Positions 9,745 through 18,706 of a stretch of 64,000 nucleotides of DNA are shown in pieces. The stretch covers positions 102,490-166,489 of the forward strand of contig DYKB01000005.1 in assembly GCA_020722815.1 (NCBI GenBank). The letters are read 5' to 3'. Each line of letters opens with the position of its first letter. The first letter of the stretch is position 1. The DNA comes from Caldithrix sp. (GTDB lineage: Bacteria > Zhuqueibacterota > Zhuqueibacteria > Thermofontimicrobiales > Sulfurfontimicrobiaceae). The notes beneath the pieces are model-generated. The model did no database searches and was not told the DNA's origin. It saw nothing but the letters and a program-made list of their open reading frames with translations. The position numbers were made by a program, and so were the translations under genes.

Positions 9745-10542
9745 TTAAGATACCAACTTTTTACGATTAAATTCTGAAATCCAGTTGATAACATCAAAAT
9801 TATCTTTGCCAGTTTCATAATCGGTTACCAGCGTCAGTATTCGATGCAGATGATTAAACATCGCTTGCGCAGCCTGTTCCGGATCGCGTGAACGAATACC
9901 TTTGACAATATCGGCATGCTCCTGCATCACCAGTTTCGAAAGTAAAACGTACCCTTCTTTATTTCGGACAATATTTTCTGAATGAGAGATAACATCCGGA
10001 GCAATTAATGAAATGATGGAGCGTAAAACCGGATTCTGACAAAATTCCGCGATTCTCAAATGAAACAGAAAATCGACTTCGATGCTTGGATTTCCATTAT
10101 TGGCGAGCTTACAATATTCCTGATGTGCCTGTTCAATTTTTTCGATTTCATCATCGGAAGCGCGTTGCGTGGTTAAACGGATGGCATTGGTTTCCAAAAT
10201 CTGTCTGGTTTCAATGAGGGATTTATAATCGTCTTTTTCCAATTCTAATATATTGGTGATTAATCCCTCAAGGGCCTTTACTCCCAAACTGGCGACAACT
10301 GTTCCACGATGTGGAATTGTTTTGAGGATGCCATAAAATTCCAGTTTTTTAATCGCTTCCCGTACATACCCCCGTCCCACCTGAAGCCGTTTGGCGATGG
10401 TTCGTTCAGGCGGTAACCGATCACCGGCTTTCAATTTGCCACCTGAAATTTGCTGTTTTATTTGTTGAATAATCAATTCCGTCGGTTTGACGATTTTGAT
10501 TTCCTGCAACGATTCAATAAATTCACTATTATCCTGTGACAT
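9745..10542 (-). CDS. GntR-family transcriptional regulator, FadR/FCD subfamily
   Basis: 265 residues from ATG at 10542, which has AGGAGAA just upstream; the frame is open further but that region holds the promoter. Residues about 15-80 are a GntR winged helix (GDRLPPERTIAKRLQVGRGY, then VREAIKKLEFYGIL), followed by an all-helical FCD ligand domain (IETRQILETNAIRLTTQRAS to about residue 235). FCD regulators bind small organic acids or sugar acids and are usually repressors. The operator-like palindrome TGGTTAACCA sits at its own transcription start, implying autoregulation. Gene order suggests it controls the neighbouring sugar-acid genes and, by the shared operator, the alpha-galactosidase cluster. 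Confidence 0.9.
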   Translation of the reverse strand: MSQDNSEFIESLQEIKIVKPTELIIQQIKQQISGGKLKAGDRLPPERTIAKRLQVGRGYVREAIKKLEFYGILKTIPHRGTVVASLGVKALEGLITNILELEKDDYKSLIETRQILETNAIRLTTQRASDDEIEKIEQAHQEYCKLANNGNPSIEVDFLFHLRIAEFCQNPVLRSIISLIAPDVISHSENIVRNKEGYVLLSKLVMQEHADIVKGIRSRDPEQAAQAMFNHLHRILTLVTDYETGKDNFDVINWISEFNRKKLVS

Positions 10543-10580
10543 CGGTTTCTCCTGGTATACGACCAGTGGTTTATGGTTTG

Positions 10581-10620
10581 TGGTTAACCATAATATAACA
10601 ATCTCTTTTTTAAAATGCAA
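10581..10620 (-). promoter_or_regulatory. gntR promoter with operator palindrome
   Basis: On the minus strand: -35 TTGCAT (10615-10620), 17-base spacer, -10 TATATT (10592-10597), one base, then the perfect palindrome TGGTTAACCA (10581-10590) across the expected transcription start. FCD-type GntR proteins bind short inverted repeats with GT...AC arms, which this fits. The same layout recurs at 26564-26603. It lies 39 bases upstream of the gntR start. Confidence 0.65.
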
Positions 10621-10841
10621 TAGAAATTTAACATTTTTGAAAAATTTTTGTAACGGCTCAGGTTCAGGGTTCAATTGTTCCCGGTTCAGAGTTTAGAAAT
10701 ATTAAAAAAGGTTCCGGTTTCATTGTTTCCGGGTTTTCTTCATCGATCATGTTTTCAGGTATCTGTTTCTAACAGTACTTAATTCAAATACAATCATCCC
10801 CCAAAAGTGGCATTTTAACGCTGAACTCTGAACTTTGCACC

Positions 10842-13283
10842 TTAAACCTGTGAACGCATACGAATTTTTTCCACCTTGCCAATTAAAAAAACATAACTCA
10901 ATATCCCCGATAACATAATCATTCCCGCCAGCAGAAATGCTGAATTAAAAGAACCACTTAAGCTAACCATAAAACCGGTGAGAAGTGGGGCTACCGCAGC
11001 ACCCACTGAGCCACCCAGATTTTGAACACCCGCCAGGGTACCGGTAGTATTTTCCGGTGCAATTGCTTGCATAATGGCCCAGGTATTAGCGGTGGCCATG
11101 CCCATACTGACGATGGCGACGAGTAAAACTGTAACGGCATAATCCTGATTCTGGATGAATGGAACCGGAATGATCAACGAACCCATCAGAAATCCAATGA
11201 TGACAAATGCTTTGCGCACTTTGGTGTTATCATATCCCAGTCGGATCAAAAAATCCGCCGCCGCACCAGCTAACGGAACCATAATGGCAACTCCGCCAAA
11301 AGCAATGCTGGAAAAAGCCCCCATTTTAGCCAGTGTGAAATGCATTTGGTCCTGAAAATAAGTCGGTAGCCAGCTTAAATAAAGCACCAAAACATAAGAA
11401 TAGGCCGCGCTTCCCCAAAAAATACCCCATGTTTTTTTATATTTAAAGAGTTCTTTTAATGGAAATAACTGAGGTTTTTTTGATGATTTGTCAGCTAAAC
11501 TAGCCGGCTCTAATGCGTTAGGAAGTGCTCGCAAGCGACTTTCGAGTTTACGATAGAAGTATTCCCACGGTGCCAACCAGATAAGCGGAACCAAACCACA
11601 TAAAATAAATAACATACGCCAGCCATAAGAATCTATCAGCCAGGCAGCCAGAATTCCGCCAATGGATGGTCCGAACTTGGTGCCTGAGAGATAAAGCCCG
11701 GAGGCCAATCCACGCTCTTTTTCATTAAAATACGTACCGATAAAGGCCATGCTGGCTGGCGCAGATACCGATTCGAGAATGCCCAATAACGCCCGTAAAA
11801 GAATGAACATCCAGATACTCGTGGCCAAACCAAAGGCAGTGGCCACAAATCCCCAGATTAGATAGCTCAAAGTATAGAGTTTTCGGATGCCATATTTATC
11901 CACCAAACGGCCGGCGGGCACCTGTAAGAGGCCATACATCCAGAAAAACATGGCCAGAATTAATCCCATTTGGGCCGGATCCACCGGAATATGCTTATAA
12001 ATATAAGCACTCAGGGTGTCATTCAATGCGGTTCGTTTTTTAATGGCCCCGACAATGGCAAATTTATCGTCACTGAGTGCCACCGCGCTTCCAAAATTGA
12101 AAATCGTTGAATCCGAAGAGACGAGTCGGCTTTGTTGAACCCAGCGTTGCCCTTCACGATGGTACATAAACACAATCCCGGAGGCGCCAGCTTTGGGTCC
12201 TGTCGCCGCACCAACCATCGCATAATTTCCAGCTAACGCGGCACTGATACCAAATTGATTGATGGCCGGACTATCGCCAGACTCAAGCTGAACCTGGAGT
12301 TTCAACCCGTCGGTATGGCGTTGAAAAATATACGCCGTACCGCTGGATGCATGACGTTCCGCATCCGGCGCCGTGACCAGCGCATAATTTCCATCCGCCG
12401 ACAATAATTGGCCAAAGTGATCATTGGCTTGCGCATCGGCCCGCATGAGTTTTTGAGTCTGAATCCAGTCATTTTCCTGATGCTGAAAAACATAAACCGC
12501 ACCTCTCCCCTGCTCTTCGGCGGAATTACCGACGAGCACCGCATCTTCAAGCATCGCTACGGATTGACCAAATGGTCCTGACGCGGCCGTATTTTCGACG
12601 GTCAGTTTTGCCTGCTGAACCCAGTGATCATCCTGTCGATGAAAAACATAAACCGCACCCGATATAGCGTAATCAATTTTTGCCGGCGCACCGACAAGGG
12701 CATAATCATTCCGAATCGCTACCGCTGCCCCAAAATTCAATCCAATGGGGGGTTCCGTCGGCAAAAGCTGCTGCTGAATACGCCATTGAATCTGATTTTT
12801 GTCAGTTCCTTCTTTTTTGCGGTGTCGGGCAATAAATACTAACCCTGAGCCTGAGCTATCACTTACAGAACTGATGATGGCATCATTCTCGTCCAATGCA
12901 ATGGCTTTTGTTTTCAACACGCCATCAAGCGCCGAATCGGGCTGCAGGGAGGCTGTTACAACCCAGCCGCTATCCTGATGCGTCAGTAAATAAGCCAGAC
13001 CGCCGCGTTGATTTAATCCATCGAACTCACCCGCCAGGATTGCGGCATCCTGGTCAATTGCAACTGACGAGCTGATTTCCGCCGCATCACTTCGCCAAAA
13101 TTGGAAAACCTGAACCCAATGCCCAAATTCGCGACTGATCGCCGAGGCCGCAAACGACATGTTCATCCGATCCAGGTAGCTGTTGATAATTCCCAGCGTC
13201 AGCAGCAACACAATGCCCCAGCGGAGATATTTTATTGGCTTCGGTTCTGCAGCCAGATTTTGAGTCGGCGTATTTGTTTTCAT
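10842..13283 (-). CDS. MFS sugar-acid transporter with a seven-repeat FG-GAP-like propeller inserted between TM1 and TM2
   Basis: 813 residues in one frame. Residues 1-54 and about 433-813 together form a normal-length transporter of the anion:cation symporter (ACS) family: TM1 ends NSYLDRMNMSFAASAISREF, and after the insert the family's usual next words VDPAQMGLILAMFFWMYGLL and the loop VDKYGIRK follow. Between them, residues 55-432 are soluble sequence with seven repeats about 54 residues apart, each ending in a W(V/I)Q...L-type strand (near 56, 107, 167, 221, 273, 326, 381) and several with FG...VAL...YALVGAP and GAVYVFxH, the FG-GAP beta-propeller pattern. ACS transporters import hexuronates, glucarate or galactarate; the loop should face the periplasm. 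It sits with an aldolase and reductase for sugar-acid breakdown, 39 bases after the reductase gene. The fused propeller is unusual; see findings. Confidence 0.9.
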   Translation of the reverse strand: MKTNTPTQNLAAEPKPIKYLRWGIVLLLTLGIINSYLDRMNMSFAASAISREFGHWVQVFQFWRSDAAEISSSVAIDQDAAILAGEFDGLNQRGGLAYLLTHQDSGWVVTASLQPDSALDGVLKTKAIALDENDAIISSVSDSSGSGLVFIARHRKKEGTDKNQIQWRIQQQLLPTEPPIGLNFGAAVAIRNDYALVGAPAKIDYAISGAVYVFHRQDDHWVQQAKLTVENTAASGPFGQSVAMLEDAVLVGNSAEEQGRGAVYVFQHQENDWIQTQKLMRADAQANDHFGQLLSADGNYALVTAPDAERHASSGTAYIFQRHTDGLKLQVQLESGDSPAINQFGISAALAGNYAMVGAATGPKAGASGIVFMYHREGQRWVQQSRLVSSDSTIFNFGSAVALSDDKFAIVGAIKKRTALNDTLSAYIYKHIPVDPAQMGLILAMFFWMYGLLQVPAGRLVDKYGIRKLYTLSYLIWGFVATAFGLATSIWMFILLRALLGILESVSAPASMAFIGTYFNEKERGLASGLYLSGTKFGPSIGGILAAWLIDSYGWRMLFILCGLVPLIWLAPWEYFYRKLESRLRALPNALEPASLADKSSKKPQLFPLKELFKYKKTWGIFWGSAAYSYVLVLYLSWLPTYFQDQMHFTLAKMGAFSSIAFGGVAIMVPLAGAAADFLIRLGYDNTKVRKAFVIIGFLMGSLIIPVPFIQNQDYAVTVLLVAIVSMGMATANTWAIMQAIAPENTTGTLAGVQNLGGSVGAAVAPLLTGFMVSLSGSFNSAFLLAGMIMLSGILSYVFLIGKVEKIRMRSQV

Positions 13284-13322
13284 TAAAACGACCTTTCAAT
13301 CTTAACCTTTTTCTATAGATAC

Positions 13323-14204
13323 TCAATCCTTCAACCCCGCCAGAAGTTCTGCTAATAATGCCAACGCGGAATGATCCGCATCGCCATGTCCCAAGGCCAA
13401 CAGCGCATCCATCTGTTCCGTCACGATGGCGCTCGCTGGTAAAGGCACCGAAAGCTCCCGTCCGGTTTGCAGGGCAATATTCATATCTTTCCGATGCAAT
13501 TTCACCTTAAAACCAGGCTTGAAATTACGATCGAGAATGCGCTGGCCGTGCAAATCCAGAATCCGACTCTGGGCAAAGCCACCAAGCAACGCCTCCCGTA
13601 CTCGCGCAACATCAACTCCTGCCTTTTTGGCCAATGTGAGCGCCTCAGCGACGGCCTGAATTGTCAATGCCACAATAATTTGATTGCAGGCTTTCGTAAC
13701 CTGTCCGGCGCCAGTATCGCCAATATGCACGATATTTTTACCCAATTTTTCAAAAAACGGGACAGCACGCTGAAATCCTGCTTCGGGTCCCCCCACCATA
13801 ATCGACAGGGTACCGGCTTCTGCTCCCACCTGACCACCTGAAACTGGCGCGTCCAGGGCGATGACACCTTTTTCCTGTAATGCAGCAAATACTTTTTGTG
13901 ATGTAGCGGGCGCAATGGTAGACATATCGATAAATAGCATTCCCGGTCGCACACCGGCCAGCACGCCATTTTCCCCAAACACCACCTGTTCCAACTGCGG
14001 TGAATCGGGCAACATGGTGATAATAATCTCACTTCTTTCGGCAACGGCCTGACAGGTCGAAACTTCGCTGGCGCCGGCTTGAACTATTTCACGAACGGCC
14101 TCTGAATTAATATCAAAAACGGTTAAACCGTAACCCGCTTTTAATAAATTTTTTGACATGGGTTTCCCCATAATTCCCAGTCCGATGAATCCGATTTTTT
14201 CCAT
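13323..14204 (-). CDS. garR: 2-hydroxy-3-oxopropionate (tartronate semialdehyde) reductase-type enzyme
   Basis: 293 residues, the family's usual length. The N-terminal NAD(P) motif is IGFIGLGIMGKPM; the substrate motif DAPVSGGQVGAEAGTLSIMV and the catalytic-Lys segment GAGQVTKACNQI (about residue 170) follow, then the all-helical C-terminal domain. The family of beta-hydroxyacid dehydrogenases also includes 3-hydroxyisobutyrate dehydrogenase, but the pairing with an HpcH/HpaI aldolase 25 bases upstream and a sugar-acid transporter downstream favours reduction of tartronate semialdehyde to glycerate, as in galactarate and glucarate breakdown. The symbol is given on that context. Confidence 0.8.
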   Translation of the reverse strand: MEKIGFIGLGIMGKPMSKNLLKAGYGLTVFDINSEAVREIVQAGASEVSTCQAVAERSEIIITMLPDSPQLEQVVFGENGVLAGVRPGMLFIDMSTIAPATSQKVFAALQEKGVIALDAPVSGGQVGAEAGTLSIMVGGPEAGFQRAVPFFEKLGKNIVHIGDTGAGQVTKACNQIIVALTIQAVAEALTLAKKAGVDVARVREALLGGFAQSRILDLHGQRILDRNFKPGFKVKLHRKDMNIALQTGRELSVPLPASAIVTEQMDALLALGHGDADHSALALLAELLAGLKD

Positions 14205-14229
14205 AAACAGTTACTTCCTTTCCGTAATT

Positions 14230-15015
14230 TTAATTATTGGACTTTTCATAATTATTTTTCATGTCGGATAATTTTTTAACCATTGTCCTCGCCCCATTAT
14301 TTACAAAGGCCATGTCCGCACCACTGGCGATGAAGCGATAACCAGCTTCATAAAATTGATTGAAGTGATCCGGATTAAACAACAATACCCCGGCTGCTTT
14401 GCCATATTTTTTGGCGGCATTGCCTGTTTTTTTAACAGCATCCAGAAAAAGTGGATGATCAAATTGATTAAAAATGCCCAATGCCATCGAAAGGTCCGCC
14501 GGTCCAACAAAAAGGACATCCACGCCTTCAATTGCAGCAATCTCATCAACGACCTGAAGCGCTTCCACCGTCTCAATCTGAATGACACCAACCAGGCTGT
14601 CTTTGGTTTGGGCATAATATTCATCAAAATTAATCCCGAAATGAGTGGCGCGAATCATTTTGGCAACCCCGCGTAAACCCTCTGGAGAATATTTCAGGGC
14701 ATCCACGGCGAATCTGGCTTCCTGCGGCGTCCGAATACGCGGACACATAATGCCTTCCGCACCAAAATCCAGCACCCGATGAATCCGCTGACGCTCATAA
14801 CTCTCCACCCGAACGATGGGCGCCGCCGTACCCCGTTCCAATGCCTGGATTTGGTGATAGGCATCCGCTTCACCGCCGACACCATGCTCCAGATCGATGA
14901 GGACCCAATCAAAACCGGCCAGGCCAACGATTTCCGCACTGACAGAGGAACCGAGGTTCAGCCAGCAGCCGAGGACGGTTTCTCCATTTTTTAAACGCTT
15001 TTTTAGATTTTTCAT
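14230..15015 (-). CDS. HpcH/HpaI-family aldolase (2-keto-3-deoxy sugar-acid aldolase)
   Basis: 261 residues, full length. Recognised by VLGCWLNLGSSVSAEIVGLA, the metal/base region VLIDLEHGVGGE, GAEGIMCPRIRTPQEA, and the metal-binding IQIETVEALQVVDEIAAIEG followed by VLFVGPADLSMALGI. These class II aldolases split 2-keto-3-deoxy acids to pyruvate and an aldehyde. GarL-type members act on 5-keto-4-deoxyglucarate, giving tartronate semialdehyde; YfaU-type members act on 2-keto-3-deoxyrhamnonate. The neighbouring reductase favours the first. The start follows GAGGTCGTGAAAC. It is cytoplasmic and probably co-transcribed with the reductase. Confidence 0.85.
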   Translation of the reverse strand: MKNLKKRLKNGETVLGCWLNLGSSVSAEIVGLAGFDWVLIDLEHGVGGEADAYHQIQALERGTAAPIVRVESYERQRIHRVLDFGAEGIMCPRIRTPQEARFAVDALKYSPEGLRGVAKMIRATHFGINFDEYYAQTKDSLVGVIQIETVEALQVVDEIAAIEGVDVLFVGPADLSMALGIFNQFDHPLFLDAVKKTGNAAKKYGKAAGVLLFNPDHFNQFYEAGYRFIASGADMAFVNNGARTMVKKLSDMKNNYEKSNN

Positions 15016-15227
15016 GTTTCACGACCTCATTTTTTTTAGCAATAAAATCCACGATTTAATATAATGAACGATCTATTATTTTGATTCTTACCGCCAGAAA
15101 TTTCACACATTTCATTTATTCAAATATTGCAACCACTCAGTGCTACAATGATGTAACCTCTACGAGGTTAAGAGCTCCGGCCAATCGCCAGAAGCCAAAA
15201 GCCAGTAGCCAGCGGCCAACAGCCATC
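15016..15227. repeat. spacer with a degenerate GCCA tandem run and a small hairpin
   Basis: Between the aldolase and the DUF4861-like gene lies a run of GCCA-starting heptamer-like units (GCCAGAA, GCCAAAA, GCCAGTA, GCCAGCG...) at 15186-15227, directly at the end of the upstream gene, and a hairpin TAACCTC-TAC-GAGGTTA near 15153. No gene is seen. Confidence 0.5.
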
Positions 15228-16452
15228 ATTCTTTTTTAGTCGAAAGCTGTAAATCTAAAATATTGATATTTAAAGGTAAATCAAGCGCAATTACTTCATT
15301 GGCAAAATTTTTAAACGTTTCCATATTCGTCACATAACCCGCGCGTTGCCAGGCACCAAAGGCGATAAATTCATATTCAATCGAATTGGCGGCTTGCACA
15401 GATTGATTCGATAAGTAAAAGTGGTTTTTATCATCCGCTGCCAGTTGAAAAGCGGCAGGATGAACAAGATAAATCCCCATTCCCATTTCATCAATATCGT
15501 ACATGGGCTGTGAATACCATAATAAAAACAAACCTTTGGCCGGGTCGGCCACATAATCCATATTTTCTTCCTTTTTAATACCAGTACCAAAAAATACTGC
15601 CGACCGAGATTTTAAATTTACGACCGTGATCACATCTTTAATTCTGCATTCAAAGTGATGGGCGTAAATCGTGGCCGTCCGGTGCAGATGAAAAGTACCG
15701 ATTTCGTTCTCCCAGCTATCTTTTTGCATGGTGACAATCGATCTCACCGGTCTGGAAGCGATGACTTTACAGGATAATGCACCAGCCGCAGGCAGGTAAA
15801 CCTGGTCATTGCCTTTCAAAGCAATGCCCCCCAGTCCAATCGTAGGCCCGACATGCAAAATATCCATCCCCAAAGGACTATCCACGTGATAATTATAAAT
15901 TTGTTTATTGGATTCGTTATAAAATGTTTTTAACACCAAACCCGGCTTTGATTTATATTTTGCGAACATATCCAGCACAAATGGACCATAAGACCGATAG
16001 CCAAACAATTCGGATTCCCAGCCGGGCATGTTCGTCGCGTCAGTATATCGGTCTTGCTGCGGCCAGGCTTTAAATTCTTTGAAAAATTGCAGGTGATAAA
16101 TTCGTTTTTCATCCGGTTTTAATGAGGTCAGGAAAACAATTTCATCCGCGCCGGTACCTTCACCGTCCAGATCATCGACCTGATAAAGTGGCATTTCGCC
16201 GGTTTGGACATCATAGACCCGAAAATGTCCCAATTCAAGAAATGGCATTGGGTCTAGTTTAAAGGCTGAAATTGGAATACTGACAGGAACATGCGCAAGC
16301 TGATGCTTATTTGGATTGACAACTTCGACCGTGAGCTGTTTTGTCCACTCCATCGATGGAATTCCGGGAAAAACAGCGGCTGGTTGTTGACGATTCGGCT
16401 GACAACTCATCAGAAGCAAGCGCATGCTCATGGCGATCATCATGGTTTTCAT
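15226..16452 (-). CDS. DUF4861-like lipoprotein
   Basis: 408 residues. The N-terminus ends LLLMSC, a lipobox with Cys17, so the product is probably a periplasmic or outer-membrane lipoprotein. The body opens with a beta-strand segment (QLTVEVVNPNKHQLAHVPVS) and contains GTGADEIVFLTSLKPDEKRI and GPTIGLGGIALKG, which I recognise as the DUF4861 pattern common in polysaccharide-use loci of Bacteroidota. The biochemical role is not established for this one. It is the first gene of the sugar-acid cluster, which suggests it helps release or process uronic-acid sugars outside the cytoplasm (inference). Confidence 0.65.
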   Translation of the reverse strand: MKTMMIAMSMRLLLMSCQPNRQQPAAVFPGIPSMEWTKQLTVEVVNPNKHQLAHVPVSIPISAFKLDPMPFLELGHFRVYDVQTGEMPLYQVDDLDGEGTGADEIVFLTSLKPDEKRIYHLQFFKEFKAWPQQDRYTDATNMPGWESELFGYRSYGPFVLDMFAKYKSKPGLVLKTFYNESNKQIYNYHVDSPLGMDILHVGPTIGLGGIALKGNDQVYLPAAGALSCKVIASRPVRSIVTMQKDSWENEIGTFHLHRTATIYAHHFECRIKDVITVVNLKSRSAVFFGTGIKKEENMDYVADPAKGLFLLWYSQPMYDIDEMGMGIYLVHPAAFQLAADDKNHFYLSNQSVQAANSIEYEFIAFGAWQRAGYVTNMETFKNFANEVIALDLPLNINILDLQLSTKKE

Positions 16453-16546
16453 AAATTATCCCTTTTTTAATGATGAAATCAACTATTTCTCTTAATAAAA
16501 ATTTTCTCTGAATTTACCTTTTTTTTGCTTTCTGTCAAATTAGAAG

Positions 16547-17770
16547 TTAAAAATAATCCAATGGTAATAAAAAAGCATCGGCTTCAGGAAACAGCACACG
16601 GAGCAAATCAAGTGTTTGCGGGTCTGCAACACGGGCATCAGTCTGTTCTAACAAATCCAATATCGACCAATAACCAACGATATTCCGAACAAAGTACCGA
16701 AAATCGGTTTTAAAATGAACTTTATCGGCTGAAACCTGTTGATATGATTTACATAATTCTAAAATTCCATTGTTGAATGATAATTCGACTGATTGTTGAG
16801 TTTGAATAACCAGTTTACCCGTAAATTGATAAAAACGGGAATTCGCCACGCGTTCTTCCAATATAGGCTTTAATTTATTCAATAACTGACATAAATCGAC
16901 AATTGCCAGCATTCCTTTGCCTTCCCCTTCACCAAAACAGCGACTTTTTAATTCGGTTCCCAGATAGCGAATGTGTTTAACAAAGGGCATTTGTGGCGAC
17001 ATTTTTATTTTTAACGTAGGCTCAGAAGCTGGTTTTCGGTTTAATATTTCCTGCAGTAAGACACCTGAAACCTCATAATTTTGGGTCACGGCCTCGATGA
17101 CGGTAAAGACGCCACTGATATGATCCCAGGTATGTGCATAGCCCATGAGCCGATTTCCGGCATCAGTGATGATCAGGAGATGTGCCGGATCGATGGCCTT
17201 ACTTTCCAGATAGGGTACGGTTCGGTCAATCACCAGATTGGCCGCTTTAATATTATCCTGATACAATTGCAGCATTTCAGGCAGGTCCTGCGGGGTAAAT
17301 TTTCGAATTTGATATTCAGGTGATTCCAGATTGAATTGGCTATTTAGAAATTCCAGTTGATAATTTTTCATCGCTTCAATATAACCGAACTTGTGGTAAT
17401 AATTCGGAATACCAAACAGCATGGTGAGATCAAATTTTTCTTTTCGCATGTAATCCAGTGCGGCTTGCATTAATAAGGTCGAATAGCCTTTGCCCCGATA
17501 TTCAGGAACCGTCATCACATCGCCAATGCCGCCCATTTTCAGGACAGCCGGCCCAAACCGCACCGGTCGTTCAAAAATAGTCACCTGACTGACGATGCGT
17601 CCCTCTTCCCGGATGATTAATGCGTGTTCAGGCCTGAACCAGGGATCTAAGGTCTGGAATCGCATTCGTTCTTCGAAAAATTCATAATAGGTGGCGCGTT
17701 TAAAAATTTTTCCTTTTAAATCGGCGATTTCAAGTAAATCGGACTTGTTTTACGCGTGGGTGATTTGCAT
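16547..17770 (-). pseudogene. Eis-like GNAT acetyltransferase with C-terminal SCP2-like domain, stop at codon 7
   Basis: The natural start appears to be ATG at 17770 (MQITHA), but codon 7 is TAA (17750-17752). The same frame then continues as clean GNAT sequence (NKSDLLEIADLKGKIFKRAT) to the stop at 16547. Visible parts: first GNAT fold with acetyl-CoA loop VPEYRGKGYSTLLM, a second GNAT-like half, and a C-terminal SCP2-like domain (about the last 110 residues). That is the three-part layout of Eis-type acetyltransferases, which acetylate amines. A downstream ATG at 17665 would give a 372-residue protein lacking about 35 N-terminal residues, including the first helix of the fold. It is the last gene of the alpha-galactosidase cluster. 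Confidence 0.75.
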
Positions 17771-17811
17771 AATATTTTCTCTTTATAAAAATAAGATTGA
17801 AATTATATTTC

Positions 17812-18588
17812 TTATTTGGTGCGACACAATCGAAAACCAAGATAGTTTGAACGGAAATCGGCTTCATCACGATTGCGAAAGCTGACCCGTAAATTTTCCG
17901 CGACACTAAACCAACTTCCCCCGCGAAACATTCGATGACTACCCTTGTCCGGACCCACCGGATTGGTTTCCGGTTCAACAGGATACTTGTGATACCGTGT
18001 CCAGGTCCACTCATAAACATTGCCACTCATATCATATAATCCTGATTCATTCGGATTCTTTTTACCAACGGGATGGGTGGTGTTTTTGGAATTTTGGGTA
18101 TACCAGGCCGTCTGCTCCGCATCATTCGAACCGCTGTAAATTGTTGATTTACCCTTATTGCCACCCCGTGCGGCAAATTCCCATTCGGCTTCTGTCGGCA
18201 GACGATAGCCATTGGCTGAAAAATTACAAATAACATCGGTGCCGTTGATCTGGTAACACGGCGTCAGTCCATCTTTTTGACTCTTTTTATTACAAAATTC
18301 AATAGCTTCATACCAACTCACATTTTCCACCGGCAAATTATCGCCTTTAAAATGGGCCGGATTATTTTCCATAACGTCCTGCCATTCTTTTTGTGTCACT
18401 TCAAAGGGACTTAAATAGAAATCAGAAAGCGTCACTTCATGGAACGGCATTTCATCCGCTTCAGCAGCATCGGACGTATCGCCCATCACGAATTTTCCGC
18501 TCTGAATCAAAACAAAATCAGCGGCCGACAGTGAAAGTGCCATGAAATAAATGATTAAGATTGTTATCGATATGATAAATCGTTGCAT
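17812..18588 (-). CDS. formylglycine-generating-enzyme-fold secreted protein, without catalytic cysteines
   Basis: About 258 residues; ATG at 18588 is 4 bases from GAGGTGA. A signal peptide ends SLSAAD. The FGE/SUMF1 fold is clear: GKFVMGDTSDAAEADEMPFH, FEVTQKEWQDVM, NLPVENVSWYEAIEFCNK, YRLPTEAEWEFAARGG, DMSGNVYEWTW, RMFRGGSWF and YLGFRLCR. The paired C-terminal cysteines that bind copper in true sulfatase activators are absent: the relevant stretch is GGSWFSVAENLRVSFRN. It is therefore probably a binding or structural variant, as many bacterial relatives are. The left-edge phosphatase-superfamily gene should not be read as its substrate on this evidence. Confidence 0.85.
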   Translation of the reverse strand: MQRFIISITILIIYFMALSLSAADFVLIQSGKFVMGDTSDAAEADEMPFHEVTLSDFYLSPFEVTQKEWQDVMENNPAHFKGDNLPVENVSWYEAIEFCNKKSQKDGLTPCYQINGTDVICNFSANGYRLPTEAEWEFAARGGNKGKSTIYSGSNDAEQTAWYTQNSKNTTHPVGKKNPNESGLYDMSGNVYEWTWTRYHKYPVEPETNPVGPDKGSHRMFRGGSWFSVAENLRVSFRNRDEADFRSNYLGFRLCRTK

Positions 18589-18706
18589 CATTTCACCTCA
18601 ATTTTAAATTTCTTTTATTTGTTCTTACAAAATATATTTGATCACGTCTGCGAACACAATATGGATGCGTACAAAATAAGCAAACTTTTTAAAGGCGATA
18701 AACCCA

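Noticed and set aside
6189-17752. Stop-codon recoding (TGA at 6189, TAA at 17750 read through)
   Set aside because: Two different stop codons are involved, frameshifts occur in the same region, and the many intact genes end normally at both codons. Mutation or sequence error is simpler.
17812-18588. Sulfatase-activating enzyme for the left-edge phosphatase-superfamily gene
   Set aside because: The catalytic cysteines are absent, and no sulfatase Cys/Ser-x-Pro-x-Arg signature was seen in the left-edge gene.
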